NCBI RefSeq assembly: GCF_004123675.1
Contig: NZ_CP035417.1
Span: 3,773,501 to 3,837,500, forward strand
DNA: 64,000 nt
Direction of reading: 5' to 3'
Origin: Leisingera sp. NJS204
GTDB lineage: Bacteria; Pseudomonadota; Alphaproteobacteria; Rhodobacterales; Rhodobacteraceae
Under the pieces are notes generated by a model. It made no database searches. It saw only the letters and a program-made list of their open reading frames with translations, and was not told the origin of the DNA. A program made the translations under genes and the position numbers. Positions 27,523 through 35,732 of the stretch are shown here, in pieces (within the stretch, counting starts at the first letter, position 1; every line of letters starts with the position of its first letter).

Positions 27523-28287
27523 TCAGGCGCCGCGCAAAAAGACAGGTTTATCGGGGGCCGACATTGCCGGCTGATGCACGTAGCCGCCAGCATCAAATGC
27601 TTTGAGGCTCTCCGTATCTGTCAGCCGGTTCTGGATAATGAACCGTGCCATCGCACCGCGGGCGCGCTTGGCGTAGAAACTCACCACCTTGGGAGTGCCG
27701 TTCTTTTCTTCCATGAACACCGGAGTGACGACCCGCAGTTTCAGCGCTGCTAAATCCACTGCGCCGAAATACTCCTGGCTGGCACAGTTGACCAGCACGC
27801 TGGCATTTACCGCATCCGCCTGCGCATTCAGTGCCGCGGAAACCTGGCTGCCCCAGAATTCATAGAGGTTTTTGCCGCGCGCATTTTTCAGACGCGATCC
27901 CATTTCCAGCCGGTAGGGCTGCATCGCGTCCAAGGGACGCAGCAGGCCATAAAGACCTGACAGGATGCGGAAATGCTCCTGCGCCCAGGCCATTTCATCA
28001 GCATCAAGCGAGGACGCCTCCAGCCCCTGGTAGGTATCGCCGGCAAACGCCAGCGCCGCCGGGCGAGTGGCCGCAGTTGCCGGATCCGCACTAAACTCTT
28101 GAAACCGTGCGTGATTCAGTTTGGCCAGATCTTCGCTGATATGCATCAGCTTCATCAGATTCGCCACGGATTGTCCGCGGGCCACCTCTGCCAGCTCTAC
28201 CGCGTCGTCATGCAGCGCGGGCCAGGTCATCTCCTGATCCCGTTCCGCCCAGTCCAGCTTCTTGGCCGGAGAGGTCACTACCAGCAT
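27523..28287 (-). CDS. yaaA: Peroxide stress protein YaaA
   Basis: A 254-residue DUF328 protein. It begins MLVVTSPAKKLDWAE, with family landmarks FAGDTYQGLEA, HFRILSGLYGLLRPLD, RLEMGSRL and NLYEFWG. E. coli YaaA limits free iron and DNA damage during hydrogen peroxide stress and binds DNA. The gene follows recQ by 30 bases on the same strand, so the two probably share a transcript. That places a peroxide-protection gene with a DNA-repair helicase. Confidence 0.93.
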   Translation of the reverse strand: MLVVTSPAKKLDWAERDQEMTWPALHDDAVELAEVARGQSVANLMKLMHISEDLAKLNHARFQEFSADPATAATRPAALAFAGDTYQGLEASSLDADEMAWAQEHFRILSGLYGLLRPLDAMQPYRLEMGSRLKNARGKNLYEFWGSQVSAALNAQADAVNASVLVNCASQEYFGAVDLAALKLRVVTPVFMEEKNGTPKVVSFYAKRARGAMARFIIQNRLTDTESLKAFDAGGYVHQPAMSAPDKPVFLRGA

Positions 28288-28317
28288 ATCTGCCCCCTTG
28301 ATGATCTTGGCGCGACC

Positions 28318-30399
28318 CTAGCCCGCGCCGCGCAGGACGTCCAGAAACGCCGCCGCGAAACGTTCGGCGCGGCGCTCCCCTAACAGTTTCGTGATCCCCG
28401 CCTCGTCACCGGCGCGCATCTGCGCCACTTTCGCAAGCAGCGACGCAGAACAGGTGAGCGGTTTCATGGTGCCGCAGTCCCCGCGGGCAAGCTGTGCCTG
28501 CACTTCCAGCAGCGAATCGTAAACCGAACCGGACCCGCTCCCGGCCAGCTTGCGCCTTGCGGGATGCAGCTGCTCGGCGGCGCCGGTGATCACGCTTAGG
28601 AAATCATCGCCGTAGCGCTCCAGCTTCTTGGCGCCGACACCGTTCACACGCGCCATCTGGTCCAGCGTTTCCGGGCGGGTCTCGGCCATCTCAATGAGGG
28701 TGCGGTCGGGAAAGATCACATAGGCCGGCACTTTCTGCGCCTCCGCCAATGCACGCCGCTTGGCCTTGAGAGCCGACAGCAGCGGCGCGTCTTCTTCAGA
28801 GACCAGTGCCTTCACTGCGGGACGGCGCTCAGCCGCTTTGATGGTGTCGCGGCGCAGCTCGATCGACTGTTCACCGCGCAGGATCGGCAGGGCGGCTTCC
28901 GTGAAGCGGAGCGCGCCGTGGCGTTCCGGATCGGGGCGCAAGAGGTCGTGGCCCATCATCTGCCGGAACACCGCCTGCCATTGGCGCTTGCCGAATTCCT
29001 TGCCGCAGCCATAGACCGACAGCTGGTCATGGCGCTTGGCCCGGATCCGCTCGTTGTCAGCGCCCAAAAGGATGTCGATCAGATGACCCGAGCCGAACCA
29101 TTCCTCGGTCCTGAGCACCGCTGACAGCGCCTTGCGCACCACAGTGGTGCCGTCGAACACATCCGCGGGCGTGTCGCAGAGGTCGCAATTGCCGCAGGGG
29201 TTTGACTCCTCGCCGAAGTAGGCCAGAAGCTTCTGGCGGCGGCAGCGCAGCGCCTCGGCCAGACCAAGCAACGCATTCAACCGGGCATGGTCGGCGGCGC
29301 GGCGTTCCGGCGGGGCCAATCCTTCGTCCACCTGCGTGCGGCGCAGGCGGATGTCATCGGGACCGAACAGGGTGAGAGTTTCCGCAGGCGCCCCGTCCCG
29401 GCCCGCGCGGCCGATTTCCTGATAATAAGCCTCAATGCTTTTCGGCAGGTCGGCATGGGCGACCCAGCGGATGTCCGGTTTGTCGATCCCCATACCAAAC
29501 GCAACTGTGGCAACCACGATCAAGCCGTCCTCGCGGGCAAAGCGGGTCTCAACAATGCGGCGGTCCTCGGCGTCCATGCCGCCGTGATAGAAACAGGCGG
29601 AGTGGCCACCTTCGCGCAGGGCTGCAGACAGGGCTTCGGTCTTAGCCCGGGTGCCGCAATAGACGATGCCGGACTGGCCCTTGCGGGCGGCGGCAAATTC
29701 CAGGATCTGGCGGCGCGGGCTGTCCTTGGCGCCAAAGGCCAGATGGATGTTTGGCCGGTCAAAACCGCGCAGGAAGCTGCGCGGGGCCTCGCCGTCAAAC
29801 AGTTTCTGGACAATTTCTTCCTGGGTTTCCTGATCCGCCGTTGCGGTGAAGGCGGCCAGCGGCACGTCCAGGGCGCGGCGCAATTCGCCTATGCGCAGGT
29901 AGTCGGGGCGGAAATCATGGCCCCACTGGCTGACGCAGTGCGCCTCATCCACCGCAATCAGGCTGACACCGATGCGGCGCAGCATGCCCATCGCAGCCCC
30001 CGAGGCAAGCCGCTCCGGCGCCATATAAAGAAGCTTGAGCCGCCCGGCCTCGATCGCCTGCCAGACCGCTTCGGTCTCTTCTTCGGTATTGCCGGAGGTG
30101 AGCGCGCCGGCGGTGACGCCCGCCTCCTGCAGGGCGCGGACCTGATCGCGCATCAGCGCAATCAGCGGCGAGATCACCACTGTCACACCGTCGCGCAACA
30201 GGGCAGGCAGCTGGAAACACAGGGATTTGCCGCCGCCGGTGGGCATGATTGCCAGCACGTTTTCGCCCGCGGTCACGGCGTCAACGATTTCCTCCTGGCC
30301 GGGACGGAAGGCGTCAAAGCCGAAGATCTCGCGCAAGATCGGGGACGCGCCTGTCAGGGCTGGCGCGGCTAACTCTGCCGGGGATGCCGGGGCTGTCAT
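28318..30399 (-). CDS. recQ: ATP-dependent DNA helicase RecQ
   Basis: A 693-residue 3'-5' helicase for recombination and fork repair. Motif I is MPTGGGKSLCFQLPAL and motif II VDEAHCVSQWGHDFRPDY; motif VI is QEIGRAGRDG. The zinc-binding RecQ-Ct domain has CRRQKLLAYFGE and NPCGNCDLC, and the C-terminal HRDC domain runs about residues 525-600 (VPAYVIFPDRTLIEMA). A further tail of about 90 residues follows. The ATG at 30399 was chosen; the open frame continues to a TTG at 30417 without a better ribosome-binding site. The first gene of a likely recQ-yaaA operon. Confidence 0.95.
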   Translation of the reverse strand: MTAPASPAELAAPALTGASPILREIFGFDAFRPGQEEIVDAVTAGENVLAIMPTGGGKSLCFQLPALLRDGVTVVISPLIALMRDQVRALQEAGVTAGALTSGNTEEETEAVWQAIEAGRLKLLYMAPERLASGAAMGMLRRIGVSLIAVDEAHCVSQWGHDFRPDYLRIGELRRALDVPLAAFTATADQETQEEIVQKLFDGEAPRSFLRGFDRPNIHLAFGAKDSPRRQILEFAAARKGQSGIVYCGTRAKTEALSAALREGGHSACFYHGGMDAEDRRIVETRFAREDGLIVVATVAFGMGIDKPDIRWVAHADLPKSIEAYYQEIGRAGRDGAPAETLTLFGPDDIRLRRTQVDEGLAPPERRAADHARLNALLGLAEALRCRRQKLLAYFGEESNPCGNCDLCDTPADVFDGTTVVRKALSAVLRTEEWFGSGHLIDILLGADNERIRAKRHDQLSVYGCGKEFGKRQWQAVFRQMMGHDLLRPDPERHGALRFTEAALPILRGEQSIELRRDTIKAAERRPAVKALVSEEDAPLLSALKAKRRALAEAQKVPAYVIFPDRTLIEMAETRPETLDQMARVNGVGAKKLERYGDDFLSVITGAAEQLHPARRKLAGSGSGSVYDSLLEVQAQLARGDCGTMKPLTCSASLLAKVAQMRAGDEAGITKLLGERRAERFAAAFLDVLRGAG

Positions 30400-30524
30400 G
30401 GGGGCGATGGGCCTCAATGTGGTGGTCTGCTCTTGTTGGCAGGCACAATCCCACAGGAGGTATCAGCCGGCAAGGGCTGCCGCGCAAAAGCCCGGCGAAA
30501 GCCGCCGGGCCGCAGATGTCCAGA

Positions 30525-30812
30525 TCAGTAGAACGCCGAGACGTTGTTCACCAGGATGATGCGCAGCGCATAGACAGCGACCAGAACCGCCAGCGGCGCC
30601 AGATCAATGCCGCCCATATTGGGCAAGATGCGGCGCACCGGGGCATAAAGCGGTTCCAGAACCCGGTTCAGACCGTACCAGATCTGGCCCACCAGCTGCT
30701 GGTGCAGGTTCAGTACCTGGAAGTTGATCAGCCAGCTCATGATCACATGGGCAATGATGAAGAACCAGACAATGTCCAGGATCAGCATCAGAATTTGGAA
30801 CAGCGAGACCAT
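30525..30812 (-). CDS. YggT family membrane protein
   Basis: A 95-residue protein with two membrane helices: FQILMLILDIVWFFIIAHVI (residues 5-24) and IDLAPLAVLVAVYALRIIL near the C-terminus. Between them is the family signature LNRVLEPLYAPVRRILPNMG. YggT proteins are linked to osmotic tolerance, K+ homeostasis and membrane organisation. The ATG at 30812 has GAGGG upstream; longer readings were rejected. A hairpin gcccggc-N7-gccgggc at 30490-30510, just past its stop, may be its terminator. Confidence 0.88.
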   Translation of the reverse strand: MVSLFQILMLILDIVWFFIIAHVIMSWLINFQVLNLHQQLVGQIWYGLNRVLEPLYAPVRRILPNMGGIDLAPLAVLVAVYALRIILVNNVSAFY

Positions 30813-30945
30813 CTGTAATTCCCTCTTTCGAACAGCCTCACAGGTAAGCAGACGCGGTGAAATGCGCAAGGCTTCCGCGAGGTTGCGGTTGACGCGCTGT
30901 AAACGGGTGGCATCACGGGCACAAGCGAAACAGGAGGCCTTGCGC

Positions 30946-31494
30946 ATGTACCCTATATTCCGCCTGATCAAGGATACCATTCTGGCCAGCCGGATGCCGC
31001 GGCTGCCGATCACCGGGCTGCATGTCTCGCACCACATCTGCTGGCCGTGGGATCTGGATATGTGGATGGAGCTGAACAACGGCCGCACCATGACGTTGTA
31101 TGACCTTGGCCGCACCATGCTGGCGCAGCGGGCGGGGCTGATCGGCGCGCTGAAGAAAAACCGCTGGGGGCTGACGGTTGCGGGATCCTCTGTGCGTTAC
31201 CGCCGCCGCATCCGCGGATTTGAAAGGTTCGAGATGCGCAGCCGCGCGGCGGGCTGGGATGACAAGTTCATCTATGTCGAACAGTCCATGTGGAAGAAAA
31301 ACGGCGACTGCGCCAGCCATGTGATGCTTCGCACCGCAGTCACGGACCGCATGGGCATCGTGCCGCCCGCAAAGGTGCTGGAGGCATTGGGGCAGGACGC
31401 TGAAACCTCACCCGAATTGCCCGGCTGGATCAAGGATTGGTGCCAAGCGGATGGCGGCCGGCCCTGGCCGCCGATGCAGGACGGGCTTGCCTAG
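30946..31494 (+). CDS. Thioesterase-like (THEM6/hot-dog) family protein
   Basis: A 182-residue protein that resembles the thioesterase-superfamily proteins related to THEM6. Landmarks are HHICWPWDLDMWMELNNGRT (hot-dog helix start with an Asn-Asn-Gly turn), LYDLGRTMLAQRAGL and RRIRGFERFEMRSRAAGWDD. This fold hydrolyses acyl-CoA or acyl-carrier thioesters; the acyl substrate is unknown. AGGAGG precedes the ATG at 30946. It is divergent from yggT and 50 bases upstream of the MFS gene. Confidence 0.75.
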   Translation: MYPIFRLIKDTILASRMPRLPITGLHVSHHICWPWDLDMWMELNNGRTMTLYDLGRTMLAQRAGLIGALKKNRWGLTVAGSSVRYRRRIRGFERFEMRSRAAGWDDKFIYVEQSMWKKNGDCASHVMLRTAVTDRMGIVPPAKVLEALGQDAETSPELPGWIKDWCQADGGRPWPPMQDGLA

Positions 31495-31544
31495 GCCCCT
31501 GCCCGCCTGCCATACCTGAGGGCAACGATAAAAAGAGGCCGGGC

Positions 31545-32909
31545 ATGAAGCAGGTATCCACGCGCAAGCGGATCTGGGGATGGTGGTTCTTTGACTGGGC
31601 TAGCCAGCCGTATCAGACGCTGCTGGTGACGTTTATTTTCAGCCCGTTCTTTGCCGCCGTGGCCGCGGATTACTTTATGACCCAGGGGCTGGCGGGCGAG
31701 GCGGCCAAGGCGCAGGCGCAGACTGTCTGGTCGCTGTGCCTGACCGTGACCGGCCTGATCATCGCCTTTGGTGCGCCGTTTCTGGGGGCACTGGCCGATA
31801 TCACCGGCCGCCGCCTGCCCTGGATCATGATGTTTTCGCTGATGTATCTGATCGGTGCCTGGGGGCTGTGGTACATGGACCCTGCGGGAAGCAACCTGTG
31901 GTGGATGCTGGTCAGCTTTGGTTTTGGCTTCATCGGCGCCGAGTTTGCGCTGATCTTTGTCAACGCCCAGCTGCCGACGCTTGCCAGCCGCGAGGACGTG
32001 GGGGCGGTCTCTGGCTCCGGCTTTGCATTCGGCTATCTTGGCGGGGTGATTGCGCTGTTCATCATGCTGCTGCTGTTTGTCGAACAAAGTTCGGGCAAGA
32101 CGCTGATCGGCCTTAGCCCCGCCCTGGGTCTGGATGCCGAGGCCAAGGAAGGCACCCGCGCCGTCGGCCCTTTTACCGCCGTCTGGTTTGCTGTCTTCAT
32201 GGTGCCTTACTTTCTGTGGGTGCAGGACCGCGGCGCCACCGGGCGCAAGGCCAGCCTGGGCAAAGCCTGGCAAATGGTGGTCAAGCTGGTTACCAGCCTG
32301 CGCCACCGGCTGAGCCTGGCAACCTATCTTGGATCGTCAATGTTTTACCGCGACGCGCTGAACGGGCTGTACGGTTTTGGCGGTGTCTACGCCAAGCTGG
32401 TGCTGGGCTGGGAAATAACCCAGATCGGCATTTTCGGCATTGTCGCCGCCTTTGCCGCCACTGTCTTCAGCTGGCTGGGCGGCAAGGCTGACCGGCGGCT
32501 GGGCCCGAAGCCGGTGATCATCGCCTCGATCCTGGTACTGTCCTTTGTCTGCCTGATCCTCGTCAGCATGTCGCGCCACCAGATTTTCGGCTTTGCCCTG
32601 GCAGAAGGCTCCACGCTGCCCGACACGGTGTTCTTTGGCTGCGGCATGCTGATCGGCGGCTTTGGCGGCATCCTGCAGGCCGCCAGCCGCAGCCTGATGG
32701 TGCGCCACACCAGCCCTGCGGATGCGACCGAAAGCTTCGGCCTTTATGGCCTATCAGGGCGCGCCACCGCATTTCTGGCGCCGGCCCTGATCGGTTTGGC
32801 CACCACAGTGACCGGCAGCGCCCGGCTGGGGATCACCCCCGTGATCGGGCTGTTTTTAATCGGATTGGTACTGTTGTTCTGGGTTCAAGGAGAAGGAGAT
32901 CAGGGTTGA
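31545..32909 (+). CDS. MFS transporter, UMF1/Atg22-like
   Basis: A 454-residue permease with about twelve membrane helices. The opening FFDWASQPYQTLLVTFIFSP and the loop GAPFLGALADITGRRLPWI are typical of the Atg22-like UMF1 group. In fungi Atg22 releases amino acids from the vacuole; bacterial members are mostly uncharacterised exporters. The start at 31545 is supported by AAGAGG. The stop overlaps the mepA TTG start, so the two are translationally coupled. Confidence 0.85.
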   Translation: MKQVSTRKRIWGWWFFDWASQPYQTLLVTFIFSPFFAAVAADYFMTQGLAGEAAKAQAQTVWSLCLTVTGLIIAFGAPFLGALADITGRRLPWIMMFSLMYLIGAWGLWYMDPAGSNLWWMLVSFGFGFIGAEFALIFVNAQLPTLASREDVGAVSGSGFAFGYLGGVIALFIMLLLFVEQSSGKTLIGLSPALGLDAEAKEGTRAVGPFTAVWFAVFMVPYFLWVQDRGATGRKASLGKAWQMVVKLVTSLRHRLSLATYLGSSMFYRDALNGLYGFGGVYAKLVLGWEITQIGIFGIVAAFAATVFSWLGGKADRRLGPKPVIIASILVLSFVCLILVSMSRHQIFGFALAEGSTLPDTVFFGCGMLIGGFGGILQAASRSLMVRHTSPADATESFGLYGLSGRATAFLAPALIGLATTVTGSARLGITPVIGLFLIGLVLLFWVQGEGDQG

Positions 32910-33775
32910 AACTGTTTCTTGCCATATGTTTAGCTGTTGCGGGCTTATGCAGCCCGGCCAGTGCGCAAACCCCGGCCAAGGCCCTGTTCGGGGCCAAGCC
33001 CAGCGCCTCGCAGCAGCGCCCCGCGCCGTTCGGCTCTTATGCCAAGGGCTGCGTTGCCGGCGCCGCCCAGCTGCCCGAAACCGGCCCGACCTGGCAGGCG
33101 ATGCGCCTTAGCCGCAACCGCAACTGGGGGCACCCGGCGGCAATTGATTTTGTTCAGGACCTGAGCCGCGTGGCCGCCAAACAGCGCGGCTGGAAGGGGC
33201 TGTACATCGGCGACATCAGCCAGCCGCGCGGCGGGCCGATGCTGTCGGGCCACCGCAGCCATCAGATCGGTCTTGATATCGACATCTGGATGCGGCCGCC
33301 GGACCGGCTGAACCTCAGCCGCAGCGCGCGGGAAAACATCTCCTCAATCTCGATGCGCCGGGCCAAGGGCGCCTATGTGAATTCCAGCTGGACCCGTGCC
33401 CATCATGAAATTCTGAAAGCCGCGGCGCAGGATAAACGGGTGGCGCGGATCTTTGTCTTTCCCGGCGCCAAGGTGCAGATGTGCAAGGACGCAAAGGGCG
33501 ACCGCCGCTGGCTGCGCAAGATCCGGCCCTGGTGGGGGCATCACTATCACTTCCACGTGCGGCTGGCCTGTCCGCGCGGCGCGCGCGGTTGCGTTGATCA
33601 GGCGTCCCCGCCCAAAGGCGACGGTTGCGCCGATGCCCAGCGCTGGGTCAATGACATTCTGAACCCGCCGAAACCGAAACCGGTTGACCCCAACGCGCCA
33701 AAGCCTAAACCGAGACGGGATTACACCCTTTCGGACCTGCCCAAGCAATGCGCCGCCGTTCTGCAATCAAACTGA
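32906..33775 (+). CDS. mepA: Penicillin-insensitive murein endopeptidase
   Basis: A 289-residue periplasmic LAS-type zinc peptidase that cleaves D,D cross-links in peptidoglycan. The signal peptide MKLFLAICLAVAGLCSPASA is followed by the family landmarks RNRNWGHP, GGPMLSGHRSHQIGLDIDIW (Zn-binding His and Asp) and PWWGHHYHFHVRL (catalytic and Zn-binding His). C-terminal cysteines may form disulfides; a Pro/Lys-rich linker follows. The start is TTG with AAGGAGA upstream, overlapping the MFS stop as TTGA. The 3' end overlaps the next gene by 28 bases. Confidence 0.93.
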   Translation: MKLFLAICLAVAGLCSPASAQTPAKALFGAKPSASQQRPAPFGSYAKGCVAGAAQLPETGPTWQAMRLSRNRNWGHPAAIDFVQDLSRVAAKQRGWKGLYIGDISQPRGGPMLSGHRSHQIGLDIDIWMRPPDRLNLSRSARENISSISMRRAKGAYVNSSWTRAHHEILKAAAQDKRVARIFVFPGAKVQMCKDAKGDRRWLRKIRPWWGHHYHFHVRLACPRGARGCVDQASPPKGDGCADAQRWVNDILNPPKPKPVDPNAPKPKPRRDYTLSDLPKQCAAVLQSN

Positions 33776-34662
33776 TTCTGGCCCTAGCGGCCGCCGCCTG
33801 CCTGGCAGCGGCGGGTTATGCGGCAAACCGCCCCGCGGCGGCTGCAGCAGGCAAGGCGCAGCACCTCAGCAGCTATACCTGGAAGCTGAACCAGCGCTGG
33901 TTCGGCGGGTTCTCGGCGCTCAAGCTCAGTGACGGCGGCAAGTCGATGACCGTGCTCAGCGACCGTGCGACACTGGTGACAACCCGGATCCAGCGCAACC
34001 AGGGTCTGATTTCCGGCATCACGGCCCGGCGCGCGCATGAACTGCGGGCCTCCACCGGAAAAACACTCCGGGGCTTTGCCGGCGACAGCGAAGGGTTGGC
34101 AGTGGCGGCCGACGGCAGCCGCTATATCTCCTTTGAAGGTGCTGCACGGGTGGCACGGTACCGCAGCCCCGAAGGCCGCGCCAAAGTGCTGCCGCGCCCC
34201 AAGGCCTTTCGCGGCCTGCCGCCTAACAAATCGCTGGAAACCCTGGCCATCGATGCTCGCGGGCGGCTGTATACATTGCCCGAGCGCGCCTTGGACAAAC
34301 ACGGGCAGATCCCGGTCTGGCGCTGGAACGGCCACCGCTGGTCGCGCCCCTTCAGCCTGCCGCCCGTGGGTGGATTTTTGCCGGTGGATGCCGATTTCGG
34401 CCCCGATGGGCGGTTCTATCTTCTGGAGCGCGACTTTACTCTGTTTGGCTTCCGCAGCCGGTTGCGCCGCTGGGACATCACCGCCGCCGGGCCGATCAAT
34501 GAAACGGTGCTGCTGCAGACCCGCGCCCGCACCCATGACAATCTGGAAGGGCTGTCGGTCTGGGCGGATGGAACCGGGCGCCTGCGCGCCACGATGGTAT
34601 CGGACGACAATTTCCTGCCCTTTCAACGCACCGAAATAGTAGAATACGCGTTGCCCCGCTGA
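33748..34662 (+). CDS. Esterase-like activity of phytase family protein
   Basis: A 304-residue exported protein. A Tat-like or Sec signal (MRRRSAIKLILALAAAACLA) precedes a beta-propeller-like sequence with SDRATLVTTRIQ, DSEGLAVAADGSRYISFE, LETLAIDARGRLYTLPE and THDNLEGLSVWADGTG. This pattern of EGL and DGR loops matches the phytase-like esterase family (DUF ydjH group). It may hydrolyse phosphate or ester compounds in the periplasm. The 28-base overlap with mepA suggests coupled expression of the two secreted enzymes. Confidence 0.8.
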   Translation: MRRRSAIKLILALAAAACLAAAGYAANRPAAAAAGKAQHLSSYTWKLNQRWFGGFSALKLSDGGKSMTVLSDRATLVTTRIQRNQGLISGITARRAHELRASTGKTLRGFAGDSEGLAVAADGSRYISFEGAARVARYRSPEGRAKVLPRPKAFRGLPPNKSLETLAIDARGRLYTLPERALDKHGQIPVWRWNGHRWSRPFSLPPVGGFLPVDADFGPDGRFYLLERDFTLFGFRSRLRRWDITAAGPINETVLLQTRARTHDNLEGLSVWADGTGRLRATMVSDDNFLPFQRTEIVEYALPR

Positions 34663-34674
34663 CCAGCAGCCCCC

Positions 34675-34745
34675 GCGCCGCGCCAGCGGCGCCGGGCCCA
34701 ACCGGGAGTGTGCATTTCCTGAAATGCGCCCGAACGGGCGGGAGC
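34675..34745 (+). repeat. Dispersed palindromic repeat, family 1, copy E
   Basis: Stem gcgccgc-gcca-gcggcgc, then gggcccaac, a second hairpin gcattt-cctg-aaatgc, and the tail gaacgggcgggagc. It lies between the phytase-like gene and the queuosine-transporter gene, both on the plus strand. Confidence 0.75.
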
Positions 34746-34850
34746 CGCTGCCCTGCAGCATGCTTGCAGCAGCAGGACGTACGGTTTAAAGGGCCAGTCT
34801 TCTGCCGTAGCAGTTATGATGCCCGCGGCCTTGAAAAATGGATCCGGCCC

Positions 34851-35486
34851 ATGACCCGCTCACATACTCCCGGCATTGCTGCCATGGCCGCCGTCGTTGT
34901 GGCGTCCAACATCCTGGTGCAATTCCTGTTCGGCCAATGGCTGACCTGGGGCGCCTTCACCTATCCCATCGCTTTCCTGGTCACTGACGTGATGAACCGG
35001 GTCTATGGCACCGCAGCTGCCCGCAAGGTGGTGCTCGCCGGTTTCCTTGCCGGGGTCATCTGCTCGCTGATCGGCACTCAAATCATGCTGCAGGGCGACG
35101 GCTTCACCTATCCGGCCGTGACGCTGCGGATTGCTCTTGGCTCCGGCCTTGCCTTTCTCACTGCGCAGCTTTTGGACGTTGCCGTCTTTTCCGCCCTGCG
35201 GACAGGCAAATGGTGGCGCGCGCCGCTGGCGTCCACGCTGGCCGGCTCTTCGGTGGACACAGCAATTTTCTTCACCATCGCCTTCTCAGGCGCGCTTGTC
35301 TGGCTGGAGCCGGGCAACGATGTCGCCTGGGCCGCAGAGGTGCTGCCGCTGCTGGGCAGCGGCCCTATGGCCCCCCTGTGGGTCTCGCTTGCCGCGGCCG
35401 ATTGGCTGGTGAAACTGTCGCTTGCTTTGGCCGCCCTTGTGCCCTTCCGCATCATCGTGCGTAAACTGACCGCAAAGACCACATGA
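34851..35486 (+). CDS. Queuosine precursor transporter (YhhQ/QueT family)
   Basis: A 211-residue inner-membrane protein with about six helices. ITVxSN-like VVVASNILVQFLFGQW, FTYPIAFLVTDVMNRVYG and a C-terminal VWLEPGN fit the family that imports 7-deazaguanine precursors of queuosine in tRNA. The start at 34851 follows an ATGG-free leader; no preQ1 riboswitch could be recognised. A terminator was not found before the small RNA element that starts about 60 bases after its stop. Confidence 0.88.
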   Translation: MTRSHTPGIAAMAAVVVASNILVQFLFGQWLTWGAFTYPIAFLVTDVMNRVYGTAAARKVVLAGFLAGVICSLIGTQIMLQGDGFTYPAVTLRIALGSGLAFLTAQLLDVAVFSALRTGKWWRAPLASTLAGSSVDTAIFFTIAFSGALVWLEPGNDVAWAAEVLPLLGSGPMAPLWVSLAAADWLVKLSLALAALVPFRIIVRKLTAKTT

Positions 35487-35493
35487 TTTTGTT

Positions 35494-35499
35494 TTGACA
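35494..35499 (+). promoter_or_regulatory. Possible -35 element TTGACA before the small ORF
   Basis: A perfect TTGACA stands 46 bases before the Shine-Dalgarno of the small ORF. At the expected distance there is no clear -10 box, so this is a weak call. Confidence 0.3.
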
Positions 35500-35544
35500 T
35501 TAACCGAATCTATGGCAGGCTGGGGTCACACGAAACATTCAGAA

Positions 35545-35672
35545 AGGAGGTGCCCATTGTCTAGAGAAGCTATGGAGAGCAGTGCCGGAACAGTTCAGAA
35601 GGCGTGCGGCCGAGGCAGCCCTTGGCGCGTATAGATTACTGAATTGGTGCTGACCTAACCGGTGCACCTCCT
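35545..35672 (+). ncRNA. Structured RNA with SD/anti-SD closing stem
   Basis: The segment aggaggtgc (35545-35553), which is the Shine-Dalgarno of the small ORF, is exactly complementary to gcacctcct (35664-35672). These nine pairs would close a loop of about 110 nt that contains the whole ORF. A strong terminator follows at 35680-35716, so the element has its own transcript end. I do not recognise it as SRP RNA, 6S RNA, tmRNA or RNase P RNA. Confidence 0.5.
35557..35634 (+). CDS. 25-codon small ORF, unknown function
   Basis: A TTG start lies six bases after the consensus Shine-Dalgarno AAGGAGG (35544-35550). The product is M-SREAMESSAG, then TVQKACGRGSPWRV, ending at TAG 35632-35634. An internal ATG at 35572 lacks a ribosome-binding site. 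The peptide is hydrophilic, with one Cys and one Trp, and has no signal or membrane segment. I do not recognise a family. Coding status is supported by the near-ideal SD and spacing only. It could be a leader peptide, a small regulator, or an incidental frame in a structured RNA. Confidence 0.5.
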   Translation: MSREAMESSAGTVQKACGRGSPWRV

Positions 35673-35679
35673 ATCATCT

Positions 35680-35716
35680 CGAAGGGCTGTTTCCGCGTGT
35701 GGGAACGGCCCTTTTC
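35680..35716 (+). terminator. Intrinsic terminator after the small ORF RNA
   Basis: A stem of about 13 pairs, aagggctgtttcc with gggaacggccctt (two G-T pairs), has a six-base loop gcgtgt and is followed by a short T run. It ends about 17 bases before the arfB ATG, so arfB needs its own promoter or read-through. Confidence 0.85.
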
Positions 35717-35732
35717 GATTACTGACTGAGCC

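Noticed and set aside
34746-34850. preQ1 riboswitch upstream of the queuosine-precursor transporter
   Set aside because: No preQ1-I or preQ1-II pattern could be matched in the leader; only weak ggcc pairings near the start.
35545-35672. SRP RNA, 6S RNA, tmRNA or RNase P RNA at the small ORF element
   Set aside because: The conserved SRP loop, RNase P core and tmRNA tRNA-like ends were looked for by eye and are not present.
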